NCBI GenBank assembly: GCA_900319625.1
Contig: ONPD01000004.1
Coordinates: 186,001 to 250,000, forward strand
From: an uncultured Treponema sp.
Lineage (GTDB): Bacteria; Spirochaetota; Spirochaetia; Treponematales; Treponemataceae
Length of the DNA stretch: 64,000 nt
Direction of reading: 5' to 3'
Part shown: piece after piece, positions 7,903 through 16,762 of the stretch
Layout of the letters: the number at the start of each line of letters is the position of its first letter
Position numbering within the stretch: the first letter of the stretch is position 1
Notes under the pieces: model-generated
What the model was told of the DNA's origin: nothing
Database searches by the model: none
What the model saw: only the letters and a program-made list of their open reading frames with translations
Position numbers and translations under genes: made by a program

Positions 7903-9843
7903 ATGAATAGAAATTACAAGCTATATTATGGAGGGAAAAACTCCTTCCATAATATTCTGACAATTTTGCTTATTGGTCTGACTCTATTTTCCTTTGCGGC
8001 ATGTTCAAACGGATCTTCGGATTCTTCGGATTCTTCGGGGGCAGTAAAATCAGTCTTTTTTTCAACTTCCGCCATATCTGACTATACAAGACAAAGCTTA
8101 CAGCAATTTGCATACGTAAAATCAGACGGAAGTTCAACGCCTGATATTTATATTATCACCGACACAACCTATTCCAGCCTTACAGATTCCCAAAAAGAAC
8201 TTTTAGTACAAACTATTCTTGATGGAAAAACAGTTCTGATTGATGGCCCTACAAAAAAGCTTACAAATTTAGTCATGATGCTGAAGTATCAGGTTTCCCT
8301 TAAAGCTATTCTTCAAGAGCAGTATGAAACAAGGCCTTTAGGCTTCAAAAATTTGCTGGCAGATTTGTCGGAAAAAGAAGATGACGAACAATTTATAGCA
8401 ATTGCCGTACGTGGTTCACAGATTTACTATGTTCATGATTTTACCACCTGTGAAAAAAAGGAGCAGTCTTCTGAAGAAGAAGAGATTGTTTCTGAGGGCT
8501 GGCAAGAAGAAGGCGGAGAGATAATTGCAGGTGAAGAGCCTGACATCGATCCTGCTGATTATGTTACGCCTTCAACAGATTATACGGAAGTAAAAGCTTC
8601 TTCTATTGCAAAGTTTGCAAAATGGCTTTCCGGATCCAGTGACTATGCAAGAAGCCTTGAACGTTCTGCTATTGATTCAGTTGACGCAAGCCTGTCAGCC
8701 CGCAATGCACTTGAAGATGCTGTCAATGAAGCCCAGAAAGCACAAACCTATATCCATAACTATACAGCCGTATTTGAAACTAAAGACAGGTCTCATTATA
8801 ATGGACGTTATGATGGAAGAAAAGAGAATGTTGAGGTAATAACTGATGTCTGGACTGTATGCAATCTCGACAGTAACCCTCCTACTGAATACTACCTTAT
8901 CCGTAATTCCGTTACCTGCAACAATCAGGATTTAAAATGGACAGATGACTGGGATAAAGATTATTATAAACCGCCTTATTTTGATTACTGCCAGAGCAGT
9001 GTAAGAGTTCCTGACTCAACCCCTAGAACAAATGACTGCAAGCCTCAGAATGAAGCAGGTTCAGACACCTTTACAACTGGCATAAGCAAAAGCCTTTCGG
9101 GCAACTTCGGAGTTTCTAAAGACGGACCTTCAGTAGGAATAGACGGAGGTGTAACATGGGAAAAGTCGTCTACAACAACCATTCCACATATAGAAATAAG
9201 ATTTGAGCCAGATGCTACTAAACACTCTACAGGATGGAAATTTACTACCAAAACACTCACAGGCAGTATAAGTAAAGTTGGTGGTAAGATGAAATGTGAT
9301 AATCCTAAGCCCATTCAAAAGACAGCCGCAGTATTTGATTCATATTCTCTCTTCGAGAAGCCAGCTGATGTGGACGACACTAAAGACACTATCAAGATTT
9401 TAACCTATACAAATGTTCGACTAACTATGTATACAGCCTGGAGAAAATCTGTAAAAAAATGGGGTATAACAACGGGATATAAATTCAAGGGAAAAAGAAT
9501 ATATAGTGATACCGACCAAAAGTACTGGAATGTAGTCAAAAAACCATGTAATGTGTACCGTGAGTATGCAATGGACTTTACACCACCTGCGGGCGTAACA
9601 GACAGAGCACCTCTAGATGCAGTTGTACAAGAATACATTTCTGACTGGAAGAAAATGCAGAAGTACTATGCTGTAGGAAATGGAAATCTTGATAAAGTTG
9701 CAAAAGCCCACTTTAACTCGGCTATGAATACAATTGAAAATTTCAAGGATGTTTTCAAAAACCGCGGTTTTTCAGGCAAATACACCTTCTACATCAACAG
9801 CCAGAAGGATGGAAAAATTGCTGAAAAAGAAATTGAATTCTAA
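7903..9843 (+). CDS. Lipoprotein with a leukocidin/cytolysin-like central region (putative)
   Basis: 647 residues from ATG 7903, chosen because AGGAGG lies 6 nt upstream; an ATG at 7861 would only add 14 unlikely residues. The signal peptide ends in the lipobox FSFAAC, followed by a Ser/Asp linker built of short DNA repeats. The early part (IYIITDTTYSSLTDSQKELL, then GKTVLIDGP) and the centre (KSLSGNFGVSKDGPSVG, then GGVTWEKSSTTTIP and IRFEPDA) resemble, from memory, the N-terminal and stem/cap segments of Vibrio-type cytolysins of the leukocidin/haemolysin superfamily, including the SxDGP...YT/TW pattern. A late YREYAMDFTPP also fits. Identity is low, so this is a hypothesis. A lipid anchor on a pore former would be unusual. 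Probably co-transcribed with the phase-variable gene upstream. Confidence 0.7.
   Translation: MNRNYKLYYGGKNSFHNILTILLIGLTLFSFAACSNGSSDSSDSSGAVKSVFFSTSAISDYTRQSLQQFAYVKSDGSSTPDIYIITDTTYSSLTDSQKELLVQTILDGKTVLIDGPTKKLTNLVMMLKYQVSLKAILQEQYETRPLGFKNLLADLSEKEDDEQFIAIAVRGSQIYYVHDFTTCEKKEQSSEEEEIVSEGWQEEGGEIIAGEEPDIDPADYVTPSTDYTEVKASSIAKFAKWLSGSSDYARSLERSAIDSVDASLSARNALEDAVNEAQKAQTYIHNYTAVFETKDRSHYNGRYDGRKENVEVITDVWTVCNLDSNPPTEYYLIRNSVTCNNQDLKWTDDWDKDYYKPPYFDYCQSSVRVPDSTPRTNDCKPQNEAGSDTFTTGISKSLSGNFGVSKDGPSVGIDGGVTWEKSSTTTIPHIEIRFEPDATKHSTGWKFTTKTLTGSISKVGGKMKCDNPKPIQKTAAVFDSYSLFEKPADVDDTKDTIKILTYTNVRLTMYTAWRKSVKKWGITTGYKFKGKRIYSDTDQKYWNVVKKPCNVYREYAMDFTPPAGVTDRAPLDAVVQEYISDWKKMQKYYAVGNGNLDKVAKAHFNSAMNTIENFKDVFKNRGFSGKYTFYINSQKDGKIAEKEIEF
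8011..8037 (+). repeat. 9-bp tandem repeat in the lipoprotein linker
   Basis: Three tandem units of GATTCTTCG (the first is degenerate) encode Asp-Ser-Ser repeats just after the lipid cysteine. Copy-number change would stay in frame and only alter linker length. Confidence 0.6.
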
Positions 9844-9888
9844 AAAAAGGAATCAGATTCTTTTGACTGGAAAGTAATTTCTGGAATA

Positions 9889-9927
9889 AGTGCGGACATG
9901 GAATGCTGCCAGGTCCGCACTTTTTTT
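9889..9927 (+). terminator. Rho-independent terminator after the exported-protein pair
   Basis: AGTGCGGAC (9889-9897) pairs with GTCCGCACT (9913-9921), extended inward by TGG/CCA after one mismatch, and is followed by a T run to 9927. Confidence 0.85.
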
Positions 9928-9929
9928 CG

Positions 9930-9958
9930 TTTAAAAATCTGCTTTTCTGCTTTATAAT
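9930..9958 (+). promoter_or_regulatory. Promoter of the CapA-like gene, abutting its start codon
   Basis: TTTAAA (9930-9935), 17-nt spacer, TATAAT (9953-9958). The GTG start is 6 nt after the -10 box, so the transcript would begin at or beside the start codon. Confidence 0.55.
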
Positions 9959-9964
9959 TAAATT

Positions 9965-11251
9965 GTGAAAAAATCGTTCAGGACTTTTTTTCTTATTCTT
10001 TTCTCAGTGCTGCTGGCCTCTTGTGCAAGTAATAAGGTTGAAAAAGTTCAGGACGAAGAAAAACTTTTTGAAAAATCTTCCGTAAATGCCAGTGCACCTA
10101 CCGCAGTCAGTCCGGCTAAAAAATCTGACATTGATTCACAAACCATTACAATCACTTTTGCGGGCGACATTATGGCCCATACCTACAATCACAACATCAC
10201 AAAATACGATAAAATCTGGCGGGATGTAAAATCATACATAGAAGACAGCGACCTGGCCTTTGCAAACCTTGAATCTCCTGTTGACCAGACAAAGCCGGTA
10301 TCTTCCTACCCTAACTTCAATCTTCCCCTGCGCTATGTTGAGGCGGCTGTTGACGCAGGCTTTGACGTATTTTCCCTTGCAAACAATCATTCCTTTGATC
10401 AGGGAGAAAAAGGCATTGCAAACACAATCATTTCAATGGAAGAGCTGCAGACAAAAAAAGCGGAAGAAGGAAAAGATATTTATTTTTCAGGGCTAAAAAA
10501 GATTAAGCACGGGGATTATACTTTTAATATAATAGAAAAAAACGGCTGGAAGATTTTATTTCTGCCTGTAACGGGCATTCTCAACTATCCTCATGATTAT
10601 GCTTTTATAAATTATGTAAAAAGCGGGGAAAAATCATGGCGGGATTTTATAAACTACTGCCGGGAACTGCGTAAAGCTCACCCCTGCGACCTTTTTGTAA
10701 TTTCCATGCATGCCGACGAACCTGAATATAAACGTACTGTCACCGAAAAACAGAGGGATTTTTACCTAGCCCTTTTGAATGAAGGCATGGCAGACGTAAT
10801 CTGGGCAAACCACGCCCACATTGTAAAGGACCGGGAGTTCATTTTTGATTCTACTACGGGCCGGCAGAAAATGATTATGTATGCAAACGGAAACACAATC
10901 AGTGCCCAGAGAACCCAGCCAAAGCTGACTTCCGAATGGCCGAGCGACGAGCGGGACAACACCGGCGACGGACTTTTAGAAATCGTAACTTTCAAAAAAG
11001 ATAAGACAAAGGGGGGCTCTTCGCGCTATAATGAAAGCGGAGAGAATGAGAATCCGGTTCAGATTGTAAAGGCTGAGCCTGTTTTCATTACAACATATAT
11101 AAATACCGCCTGGGAATTTGTGCTCAAGCCGCTGAATCAGGACTTTGTAAATTATCTTAAGGAAGTAAAGCGGAAGGACTGGGCCTTGTATGCGGGAAGG
11201 CGGATTAAAATTAACGAATATTACACAAAGGATTTAATTAAATGGCAATAG
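9965..11251 (+). CDS. CapA-family metallophosphatase-like lipoprotein
   Basis: 428 residues. Lipoprotein signal with lipobox LLASC (Cys 20), then a CapA/PGA_cap domain. Visible motifs are FAGDIMAH (residues 65-72), NLESPVD (101-107), LANNHSFDQG (138-147), and later WANHAHIVKD. These are the metal-binding Asp/Asn/His motifs of the calcineurin-like phosphoesterase fold used by the poly-gamma-glutamate synthesis protein CapA. No other capsule (capBC) genes are nearby, so polyglutamate synthesis is not implied; a lipid-anchored periplasmic phosphoesterase acting on the envelope is more cautious. The GTG start is preceded directly by a TATAAT box without Shine-Dalgarno. The 3' end overlaps the helicase start by 10 nt, which implies translational coupling. 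Confidence 0.85.
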   Translation: MKKSFRTFFLILFSVLLASCASNKVEKVQDEEKLFEKSSVNASAPTAVSPAKKSDIDSQTITITFAGDIMAHTYNHNITKYDKIWRDVKSYIEDSDLAFANLESPVDQTKPVSSYPNFNLPLRYVEAAVDAGFDVFSLANNHSFDQGEKGIANTIISMEELQTKKAEEGKDIYFSGLKKIKHGDYTFNIIEKNGWKILFLPVTGILNYPHDYAFINYVKSGEKSWRDFINYCRELRKAHPCDLFVISMHADEPEYKRTVTEKQRDFYLALLNEGMADVIWANHAHIVKDREFIFDSTTGRQKMIMYANGNTISAQRTQPKLTSEWPSDERDNTGDGLLEIVTFKKDKTKGGSSRYNESGENENPVQIVKAEPVFITTYINTAWEFVLKPLNQDFVNYLKEVKRKDWALYAGRRIKINEYYTKDLIKWQ

Positions 11252-13842
11252 ACTACAAATCATTACCAGTTTACGCTCAAAAACAGAAAATTTTAGACTG
11301 CCTGGAAAACAACCAGGTTGTAATTGTAGAAAGCCCGACCGGTTCGGGAAAAACTACCCAGATTCCGGTGATTTTATACGAGGCAGGCTATGCTACCAAC
11401 GGAATGATTGGCGTAACCCAGCCCCGCCGAATTGCGGCCCTCAGCGTAAGCGAATTTATTTCAAAACAGCTGGGAACTACTTACCCTGGTCTTGTGGGCT
11501 ACAAGATGCGTTTTGAAGACCAGACAAACCAGGACACAAGAATCAAAATTATGACAGACGGAATCCTTCTTCAGGAAATGAAGCTGGACCCCTGGCTTTC
11601 TAAATACAGCGTTCTGATGATTGACGAAGCTCACGAGCGCAGCCTTAACATTGACTTTGTTCTTGGCCTTGTAAAACGCGTTTTAAAAGAAAGAAAGGAC
11701 TTTCACGTAATTGTTTCTTCGGCAACGATGAACACTCAGGTCTTTTCGGAATATTTTGATAACGCGCCTATTGTTTCTATTGATACTATCACCTACCCGG
11801 TAAGCGTGGTTTACGACCCGATTGAAGGCGGGGCAACTACAGCGACTGAGGCCGGCTGCGATGCCATTCTGAATAAAATCTGCCGCACGGTAGACCGCGT
11901 TTTAGACAATGGCGACGAGGGCGGAATTCTGATTTTCCTTCCGGGCGAGAAAATCATCAAGGACTGTATGTACCGTCTTGAACACTCGCCTTTTTCCCGC
12001 CAGCTCTGGGTACTGCCACTTTATGGCCGCCTGCAGAAAGAAGAACAGGAGCGGGTTTTTGATAATCCTCCTAACGGAAAGAAAAAAGTCGTAATTTCTA
12101 CTAACATTGCAGAAACTTCGGTTACCATTCAGGACATTACAACCGTAATTGACTGCGGTCTTGCAAAGCTGAACTTTTACAGCCCCAGAACCTTTACTTC
12201 AAGCCTGGTGGAAACTTTAGTTAGTAAGGCCAGCTGCAATCAGCGTAAGGGTCGCGCCGGCCGTACTCACGAAGGAACCTGTTACCGCCTTTATTCGCGC
12301 AAGGATTTTGAAAGCCGCGAAATGTACACAAAAGAAGAAATTTACCGCACAGACTTGAGTGAAGTTGTTCTTCGCATGGCTGAGCTTGGAATCACAGATT
12401 TTTACAACTTTGATTTTATTGCAAGCCCTGGCCGCGAAGGAATTATCGGCGCTGTAGATACCTTAAATATGCTGGGAGCTTTGGACAGCGACAATACCCT
12501 TTCTGAAATCGGAAAGCAGATGGTAAAGTTCCCGCTGGAACCGAGAATCAGCCGTATTATTGTAGAAGCCATCATGCGCTTCCCGGATGTTATCGACAAG
12601 GCACTTGTGGCTGCTTCATTCTTGAGCGCAAACTCTCCATTTGTTCTGCCTCCTAACGAAGAAATGGAAGCCCGCAAGGCTCATCACCGTTTCCGCGACC
12701 TTCAGGGCGACTTCGGCACCTTTATCAACCTCTTTAACGCCTGGAAACAGACCGACAACCGCGAAAAATTCTGCAAGAAAAACTACCTCGACGAGCGCGT
12801 GATGTCGGAAATTGAAAATATTTACATACAGCTTGGCGAAATTGTGGGCGACAAAATGGGCATTCCCCTTACCCACAAAAACGGCAGCATGCAGGATTAC
12901 CTCTGCTGTATTGCGGCAGGTATGATTCAGTTTGTCTGCATAAGAACAGGCCGCGAAAATTACCGCTCTCTTACCGCAGACCACATCTGCATTCACCCGG
13001 GCAGCGTTATGTTCCGCCAGAATCCGGTTTTTATTGTGGCAGGAGAAATCGTACGCACATCCCGCATTTTTGCAATGAGTGTTTCGCCTCTTACACACCC
13101 TATGCTGGATATGATAAACCCGGAATTGTTTGACCGCCTTATGGCCTGTAAATCTGCAAAGGATACTGCCCGGGCTGAAAAACGCGAAAAGAAGCTGCAG
13201 GAAGTTGCCAAGGCAAGCCTAAAAAAATCAGATAAGAAAAATGCAGAAAACAAGGCTGCAGCCGCAAAAGAAGCAGACGAAAACTTTTACTTTGGCGGCG
13301 ACAGCTTTGAAACCAAGAAGATTAAGGGAAAGAAAACTGCCCTTCTTCCTCTTGAGCGCTTTATTACCGCGGCTCAGGCAGAAACTGATAAAAACAAAAT
13401 CAAGGCCTGCGCAAACCTCAAAGGCCGCATAATTCTCCGCGACGGCGGAATCCTTTTGGACGGCGAAAAACTTTCTACAATTCTTGAAATTGCAAAGAAT
13501 ATCATTCTTACCCCGATTGCAGAAAAACACTGGAACCGCAATTTTAACGGAAGCATTTTCAACGAGGTAGAAAAAGAACAGATTATTTTTGCTCTTGAAG
13601 TAGTCCTTCGTACAACAATCGCAAAGCAGAAAAACAAAGAATACGGCTTTATCACTCTCTACACAGACGGCAAGGGAAATTACTGGCTTAAAACTTCCCG
13701 CGGTTTTTCAACTGCCCTGCAGGAAACTCACGCCAGTCTGGAAGCACTGGTAGAAGAAGAAGTAGATTTTAGTCCTGAAGCTGAAGAGCGCATTAACTCA
13801 GCCCTCCGGCTTGTGAATAAGTTTTACGATAAGAAGGATTAA
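11242..13842 (+). CDS. DEAH-box ATP-dependent RNA helicase (HrpA/HrpB-like)
   Basis: 866 residues. Walker A PTGSGKTTQIP (residues 32-42), PRR motif, Walker B DEAH (128-131), SAT motif (about 164-166), and motif VI QRKGRAGR (about 333-340) define a superfamily-2 DEAH helicase. The helicase-associated domain and an OB-fold-like region follow. A Lys/Ala/Glu-rich charged insertion (about 650-700) precedes an unassigned C-terminal domain. Shorter than E. coli HrpA (about 1300) and closer to HrpB in length. Probably acts on mRNA or ribosomal RNA in the cytoplasm. It overlaps the end of the CapA-like gene (ATG inside the last codons), so the two are co-translated although their roles have no obvious link. 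Confidence 0.9.
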   Translation: MAIDYKSLPVYAQKQKILDCLENNQVVIVESPTGSGKTTQIPVILYEAGYATNGMIGVTQPRRIAALSVSEFISKQLGTTYPGLVGYKMRFEDQTNQDTRIKIMTDGILLQEMKLDPWLSKYSVLMIDEAHERSLNIDFVLGLVKRVLKERKDFHVIVSSATMNTQVFSEYFDNAPIVSIDTITYPVSVVYDPIEGGATTATEAGCDAILNKICRTVDRVLDNGDEGGILIFLPGEKIIKDCMYRLEHSPFSRQLWVLPLYGRLQKEEQERVFDNPPNGKKKVVISTNIAETSVTIQDITTVIDCGLAKLNFYSPRTFTSSLVETLVSKASCNQRKGRAGRTHEGTCYRLYSRKDFESREMYTKEEIYRTDLSEVVLRMAELGITDFYNFDFIASPGREGIIGAVDTLNMLGALDSDNTLSEIGKQMVKFPLEPRISRIIVEAIMRFPDVIDKALVAASFLSANSPFVLPPNEEMEARKAHHRFRDLQGDFGTFINLFNAWKQTDNREKFCKKNYLDERVMSEIENIYIQLGEIVGDKMGIPLTHKNGSMQDYLCCIAAGMIQFVCIRTGRENYRSLTADHICIHPGSVMFRQNPVFIVAGEIVRTSRIFAMSVSPLTHPMLDMINPELFDRLMACKSAKDTARAEKREKKLQEVAKASLKKSDKKNAENKAAAAKEADENFYFGGDSFETKKIKGKKTALLPLERFITAAQAETDKNKIKACANLKGRIILRDGGILLDGEKLSTILEIAKNIILTPIAEKHWNRNFNGSIFNEVEKEQIIFALEVVLRTTIAKQKNKEYGFITLYTDGKGNYWLKTSRGFSTALQETHASLEALVEEEVDFSPEAEERINSALRLVNKFYDKKD

Positions 13843-13861
13843 GTTTCGCATGGCGAAACTT
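13841..13861. repeat. Perfect short hairpin with 3-nt loop between convergent genes
   Basis: AAGTTTCGC (13841-13849), loop ATG, GCGAAACTT (13853-13861). No T run follows on either strand. It overlaps the helicase stop codon. It may serve as a weak bidirectional terminator; two similar hairpins occur at 38412-38434 and 39532-39554. Confidence 0.55.
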
Positions 13862-13866
13862 GACAT

Positions 13867-15618
13867 TTAGTCTTCTATTCCAAGCAAACGCTTCGCCCTG
13901 TTGCGGTTGGTTGAGTTGGTCTGGCGGCTGTCGTAGAGGGCTTTGATTTTTTCTTCGACTTCGCCGCCGAACTTGTAGTTTTTGTACATATCAAGGCCCA
14001 GGCCTACAATATCAGCATCCTTGTTATCAAGATATTTCAGACAGATATCCTTGAAGCTTGAGCGGGAATATTTTGCCAGCTCTTTTCCGATTCCTTTGGC
14101 AAGGTTTTTCATACGGACATCAGCGAGGGCTTTTTCAGCAAGGGCAAGAATCTGCTCTTCGCCGTGATCGGCTTCAAGAAGGGTTGCAACAATCTTAATT
14201 TTGGTAGAATCAGCCATCTTCTTTTCAAGCTGGTCGATAAGGAAGTGGTCGGCATTTACGTCGTTATACAAGGAAAGGGCATAAATTGCTTCTTCCTTGA
14301 TAATGCGCTCGCTGTCGTTTTCTGCACGGTATTCAAGATAAGGAATTGCGTGGCGGTCAAGGATTTTTTCACTGGCCTTAATTGATTCCTGGCGAACCTT
14401 CCAGTGCTCGTCTCGTATTCCCTGAAGTACAACAGCCTGAGCATCTTCATTCTGGGCAAACTCACTAAGTCCCTTGATTGCATACTGGCGCAGGTTTGGA
14501 TTTGCATCCTTAAAGGCATTCGTTAGAACAGGAATTGCTTCAAGCTTTCCCATCAGGCCTAAGGCTTCTGCGGCATACATGCGGACAAAGGAGTTTTCGT
14601 CTTCGTTTTCAAGAATAGCAACGATTTTATCAAAGGTTTCAACGGCGTGAAGCTTACCCAGAGTTTTCATCAGAGTCTGGCGCTGAGCATCACTCAAATC
14701 ATCGCGTTCCAGGTATTCTGCAACAGAAACGGCAGCGTCTGGCCCGCCGATTTCACCGATTGTGGCGAGTGTGTCATTGAAGTAGGTTTCGTTTTCACTT
14801 TCAAGGATTGTAAAGACTGCCGGAATTGCAGGCTCTGTGTGAACCTTCTGAATGTATTCAAAGCAGGCTTTTACAACGTCGGGCTTTGTGTCGTAGGGGT
14901 CGTTTAACACCGTTACGGCAAAATCTTCAAGACAAGGGTCTTCGAGCTTTGTAAAGTATTCAAGGATTTTTTTCTGAATGACGACGTTCTGGCTCACCTG
15001 GAACAAATCATAGATTTCCTCGGTAAAGCGGGGGTCATCATTTTTTATAAGGTCTTCTATGAGATTTGAAATTTCGGAAGGAATTCCAAACTTGATTGTA
15101 TTCTGATTTTTTTCTACAACATCAGGATTTTCATCCTTGTCTGCGGCTGCCTTTGCCTTATCCTGGTCTATCGGCTTAGGACGTTTTGGCTTTGGAACTT
15201 CAGCAACGCCGGCAAGGGAATTCTTTTTTTCGCCCGAAGGCTCTTCGGAAAATTCTTCTTCTGCGGGCACGTCCTCTTCTTCGGAGGCTTCGTCTTCGTC
15301 GGAAGGACTTTCGGGAGCCGGCTGGTCTTCCTCTTCTGGAGTGCTGTCTGAAGCTGGTGACTCAACTTCGTCCGTGCCGGCTTCCGAAACATCATCTATA
15401 TCCGGACTATCCGGCGCTTCGAGGAGCTTTTTTTCTTCATCGGTAAGGTCAAGGTCACCAAGGATGTCAGAAAGCTTGTCTTCCACCGCCTGCGCCGCAT
15501 CATCGCTGACAGTCACGCTGTCCATAGGGTATAAATCCTTTACCGCAGTTGGTTCTTCCTGTGCAGAAAGAAGACTTGTGAGAAAAATCGCAGTTGTTGC
15601 AAAAATTATCTTCTTCAA
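13867..15618 (-). CDS. Exported HEAT-repeat protein
   Basis: 583 residues. Signal peptide MKKIIFATTAIFLTSLLSA, then a long acidic Ser/Glu/Asp/Pro-rich segment (about 40-150), then HEAT/PBS-lyase-like helical repeats to the C-terminus (repeated patterns such as VRMYAAEALGLMGK and NLRQYAIKGLSEFA). HEAT repeats form protein-binding solenoids, so a periplasmic scaffold is likely; no enzyme motif is seen. Start is TTG at 15618, supported by AGGAG 6 nt upstream. It lies 3 nt after tgt and is the last gene of the dut-LptF/G-tgt unit. Confidence 0.85.
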   Translation of the reverse strand: MKKIIFATTAIFLTSLLSAQEEPTAVKDLYPMDSVTVSDDAAQAVEDKLSDILGDLDLTDEEKKLLEAPDSPDIDDVSEAGTDEVESPASDSTPEEEDQPAPESPSDEDEASEEEDVPAEEEFSEEPSGEKKNSLAGVAEVPKPKRPKPIDQDKAKAAADKDENPDVVEKNQNTIKFGIPSEISNLIEDLIKNDDPRFTEEIYDLFQVSQNVVIQKKILEYFTKLEDPCLEDFAVTVLNDPYDTKPDVVKACFEYIQKVHTEPAIPAVFTILESENETYFNDTLATIGEIGGPDAAVSVAEYLERDDLSDAQRQTLMKTLGKLHAVETFDKIVAILENEDENSFVRMYAAEALGLMGKLEAIPVLTNAFKDANPNLRQYAIKGLSEFAQNEDAQAVVLQGIRDEHWKVRQESIKASEKILDRHAIPYLEYRAENDSERIIKEEAIYALSLYNDVNADHFLIDQLEKKMADSTKIKIVATLLEADHGEEQILALAEKALADVRMKNLAKGIGKELAKYSRSSFKDICLKYLDNKDADIVGLGLDMYKNYKFGGEVEEKIKALYDSRQTNSTNRNRAKRLLGIED

Positions 15619-15621
15619 AAA

Positions 15622-16761
15622 TTACTCCTGCACTCCCGAATGGAACTTTTCCAGAAAGTTCTTGCGGTATTCTTCAAAGCGGTCTTCGTTGATTGCGGCG
15701 CGGATTTCATGAATCATATTATGCAGGAAATAGAGGTTGTGGTAGCTTGCAAGAATTGAGCTGAGGATTTCCTGTTCCTTAAAAATATGGCGGAGATAAG
15801 CTTTTGTGTAGGTTCGGCAAACCTTGCAGTTACACTCAGGGTCAAGCGGGGTGTGGCTGTGAGTCCAGCGCTCCTGCTTTATGCTGAGCATTCCGCGGTG
15901 AGTAAAATATGAACCGTTACGGGCGTTGCGGGTCGGAAGAACGCAGTCAAACATATCAATTCCGGCCTGTACGGCGTCCAGGATATATTCCGGAGTTCCG
16001 ATTCCCATTACGTATTTCGGCTTTTCTTCCGGCAGGTATTCAACCGTGTAATTAAGGAAGCGGGTAAACTCCTCAGGAGTTTCGCCTACACTAAGGCCGC
16101 CGATTGCAATTCCCGGCATATTCTGCTGGGTAACAAAGTCCGCAGACTGCCGGCGCAGGTCTTCAAAAAAGTTTCCCTGAACAATCGGGAAGAGGACTCC
16201 CTTGTAGCCCTTTTCAACTTCGCTTTCCCACTCTTTTTTTGCGCGAAGAAGCCAGTCGCAGGTAACCTTGAGGGCGCCTTCTGCAACCTTGCGGGGTTCT
16301 CCGGCGCCTGTGCAGACATCCAGCTGCATCTGAATGTCGGAATTGAACTTGCGCTGGGTCTGAACTACGCTTTCAGGCGTGAACATATGGTAGCTTCCGT
16401 CGATATTACTCTGGAAGCGTACTCCCTGGTCGCTGATTTTGCGCAGCTTTGAAAGGCTGAATACCTGAAATCCGCCGGAGTCTGTAAGGAAGTTGCGGTT
16501 CCACTTTGAAAATCCGTGAAGTCCGCCTGCTTCTTCGATGAGGTCGGCACCCGGGCGCAGATAAAGATGATAGGTATTTGCCAGGATGATTTCAAAATTA
16601 ATTTCTTCAAGAAAATCCTTTGGCATTGCCTTTACAGTGGCATTGGTTCCTACCGGCATAAAAACCGGAGTCTGAACATCACCGTGAGCCAGGTGAAGAA
16701 CGCCGGTTCTGGCCTTTCCGTCTGCCGATTTGTGATGTATGTCAAAAATATTTGTAATCAT
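15622..16761 (-). CDS. tgt: tRNA-guanine (queuine) transglycosylase
   Basis: Exchanges guanine 34 for preQ1 in tRNAs with GUN anticodons, an early step in queuosine synthesis. 379 residues, normal length. Visible: ANTYHLYLRPG, DSGGFQVFSLS with the active-site Asp, GGLSVGE, the nucleophile region FDCVLPTRNARNG, and the zinc site CNCKVC followed by a His in the C-terminal part. ATG at 16761 follows AGGAC by 6 nt and lies 1 nt from the stop of the upstream permease. queA, which acts next in the pathway, is at 38431-39504. Confidence 0.97.
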   Translation of the reverse strand: MITNIFDIHHKSADGKARTGVLHLAHGDVQTPVFMPVGTNATVKAMPKDFLEEINFEIILANTYHLYLRPGADLIEEAGGLHGFSKWNRNFLTDSGGFQVFSLSKLRKISDQGVRFQSNIDGSYHMFTPESVVQTQRKFNSDIQMQLDVCTGAGEPRKVAEGALKVTCDWLLRAKKEWESEVEKGYKGVLFPIVQGNFFEDLRRQSADFVTQQNMPGIAIGGLSVGETPEEFTRFLNYTVEYLPEEKPKYVMGIGTPEYILDAVQAGIDMFDCVLPTRNARNGSYFTHRGMLSIKQERWTHSHTPLDPECNCKVCRTYTKAYLRHIFKEQEILSSILASYHNLYFLHNMIHEIRAAINEDRFEEYRKNFLEKFHSGVQE

Positions 16762-16762
16762 A

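Noticed and set aside
15137-15712. Long Ser-rich open frame on the plus strand
   Set aside because: It is the mirror of the acidic low-complexity segment of the HEAT-repeat gene; no ribosome-binding site or family resemblance.
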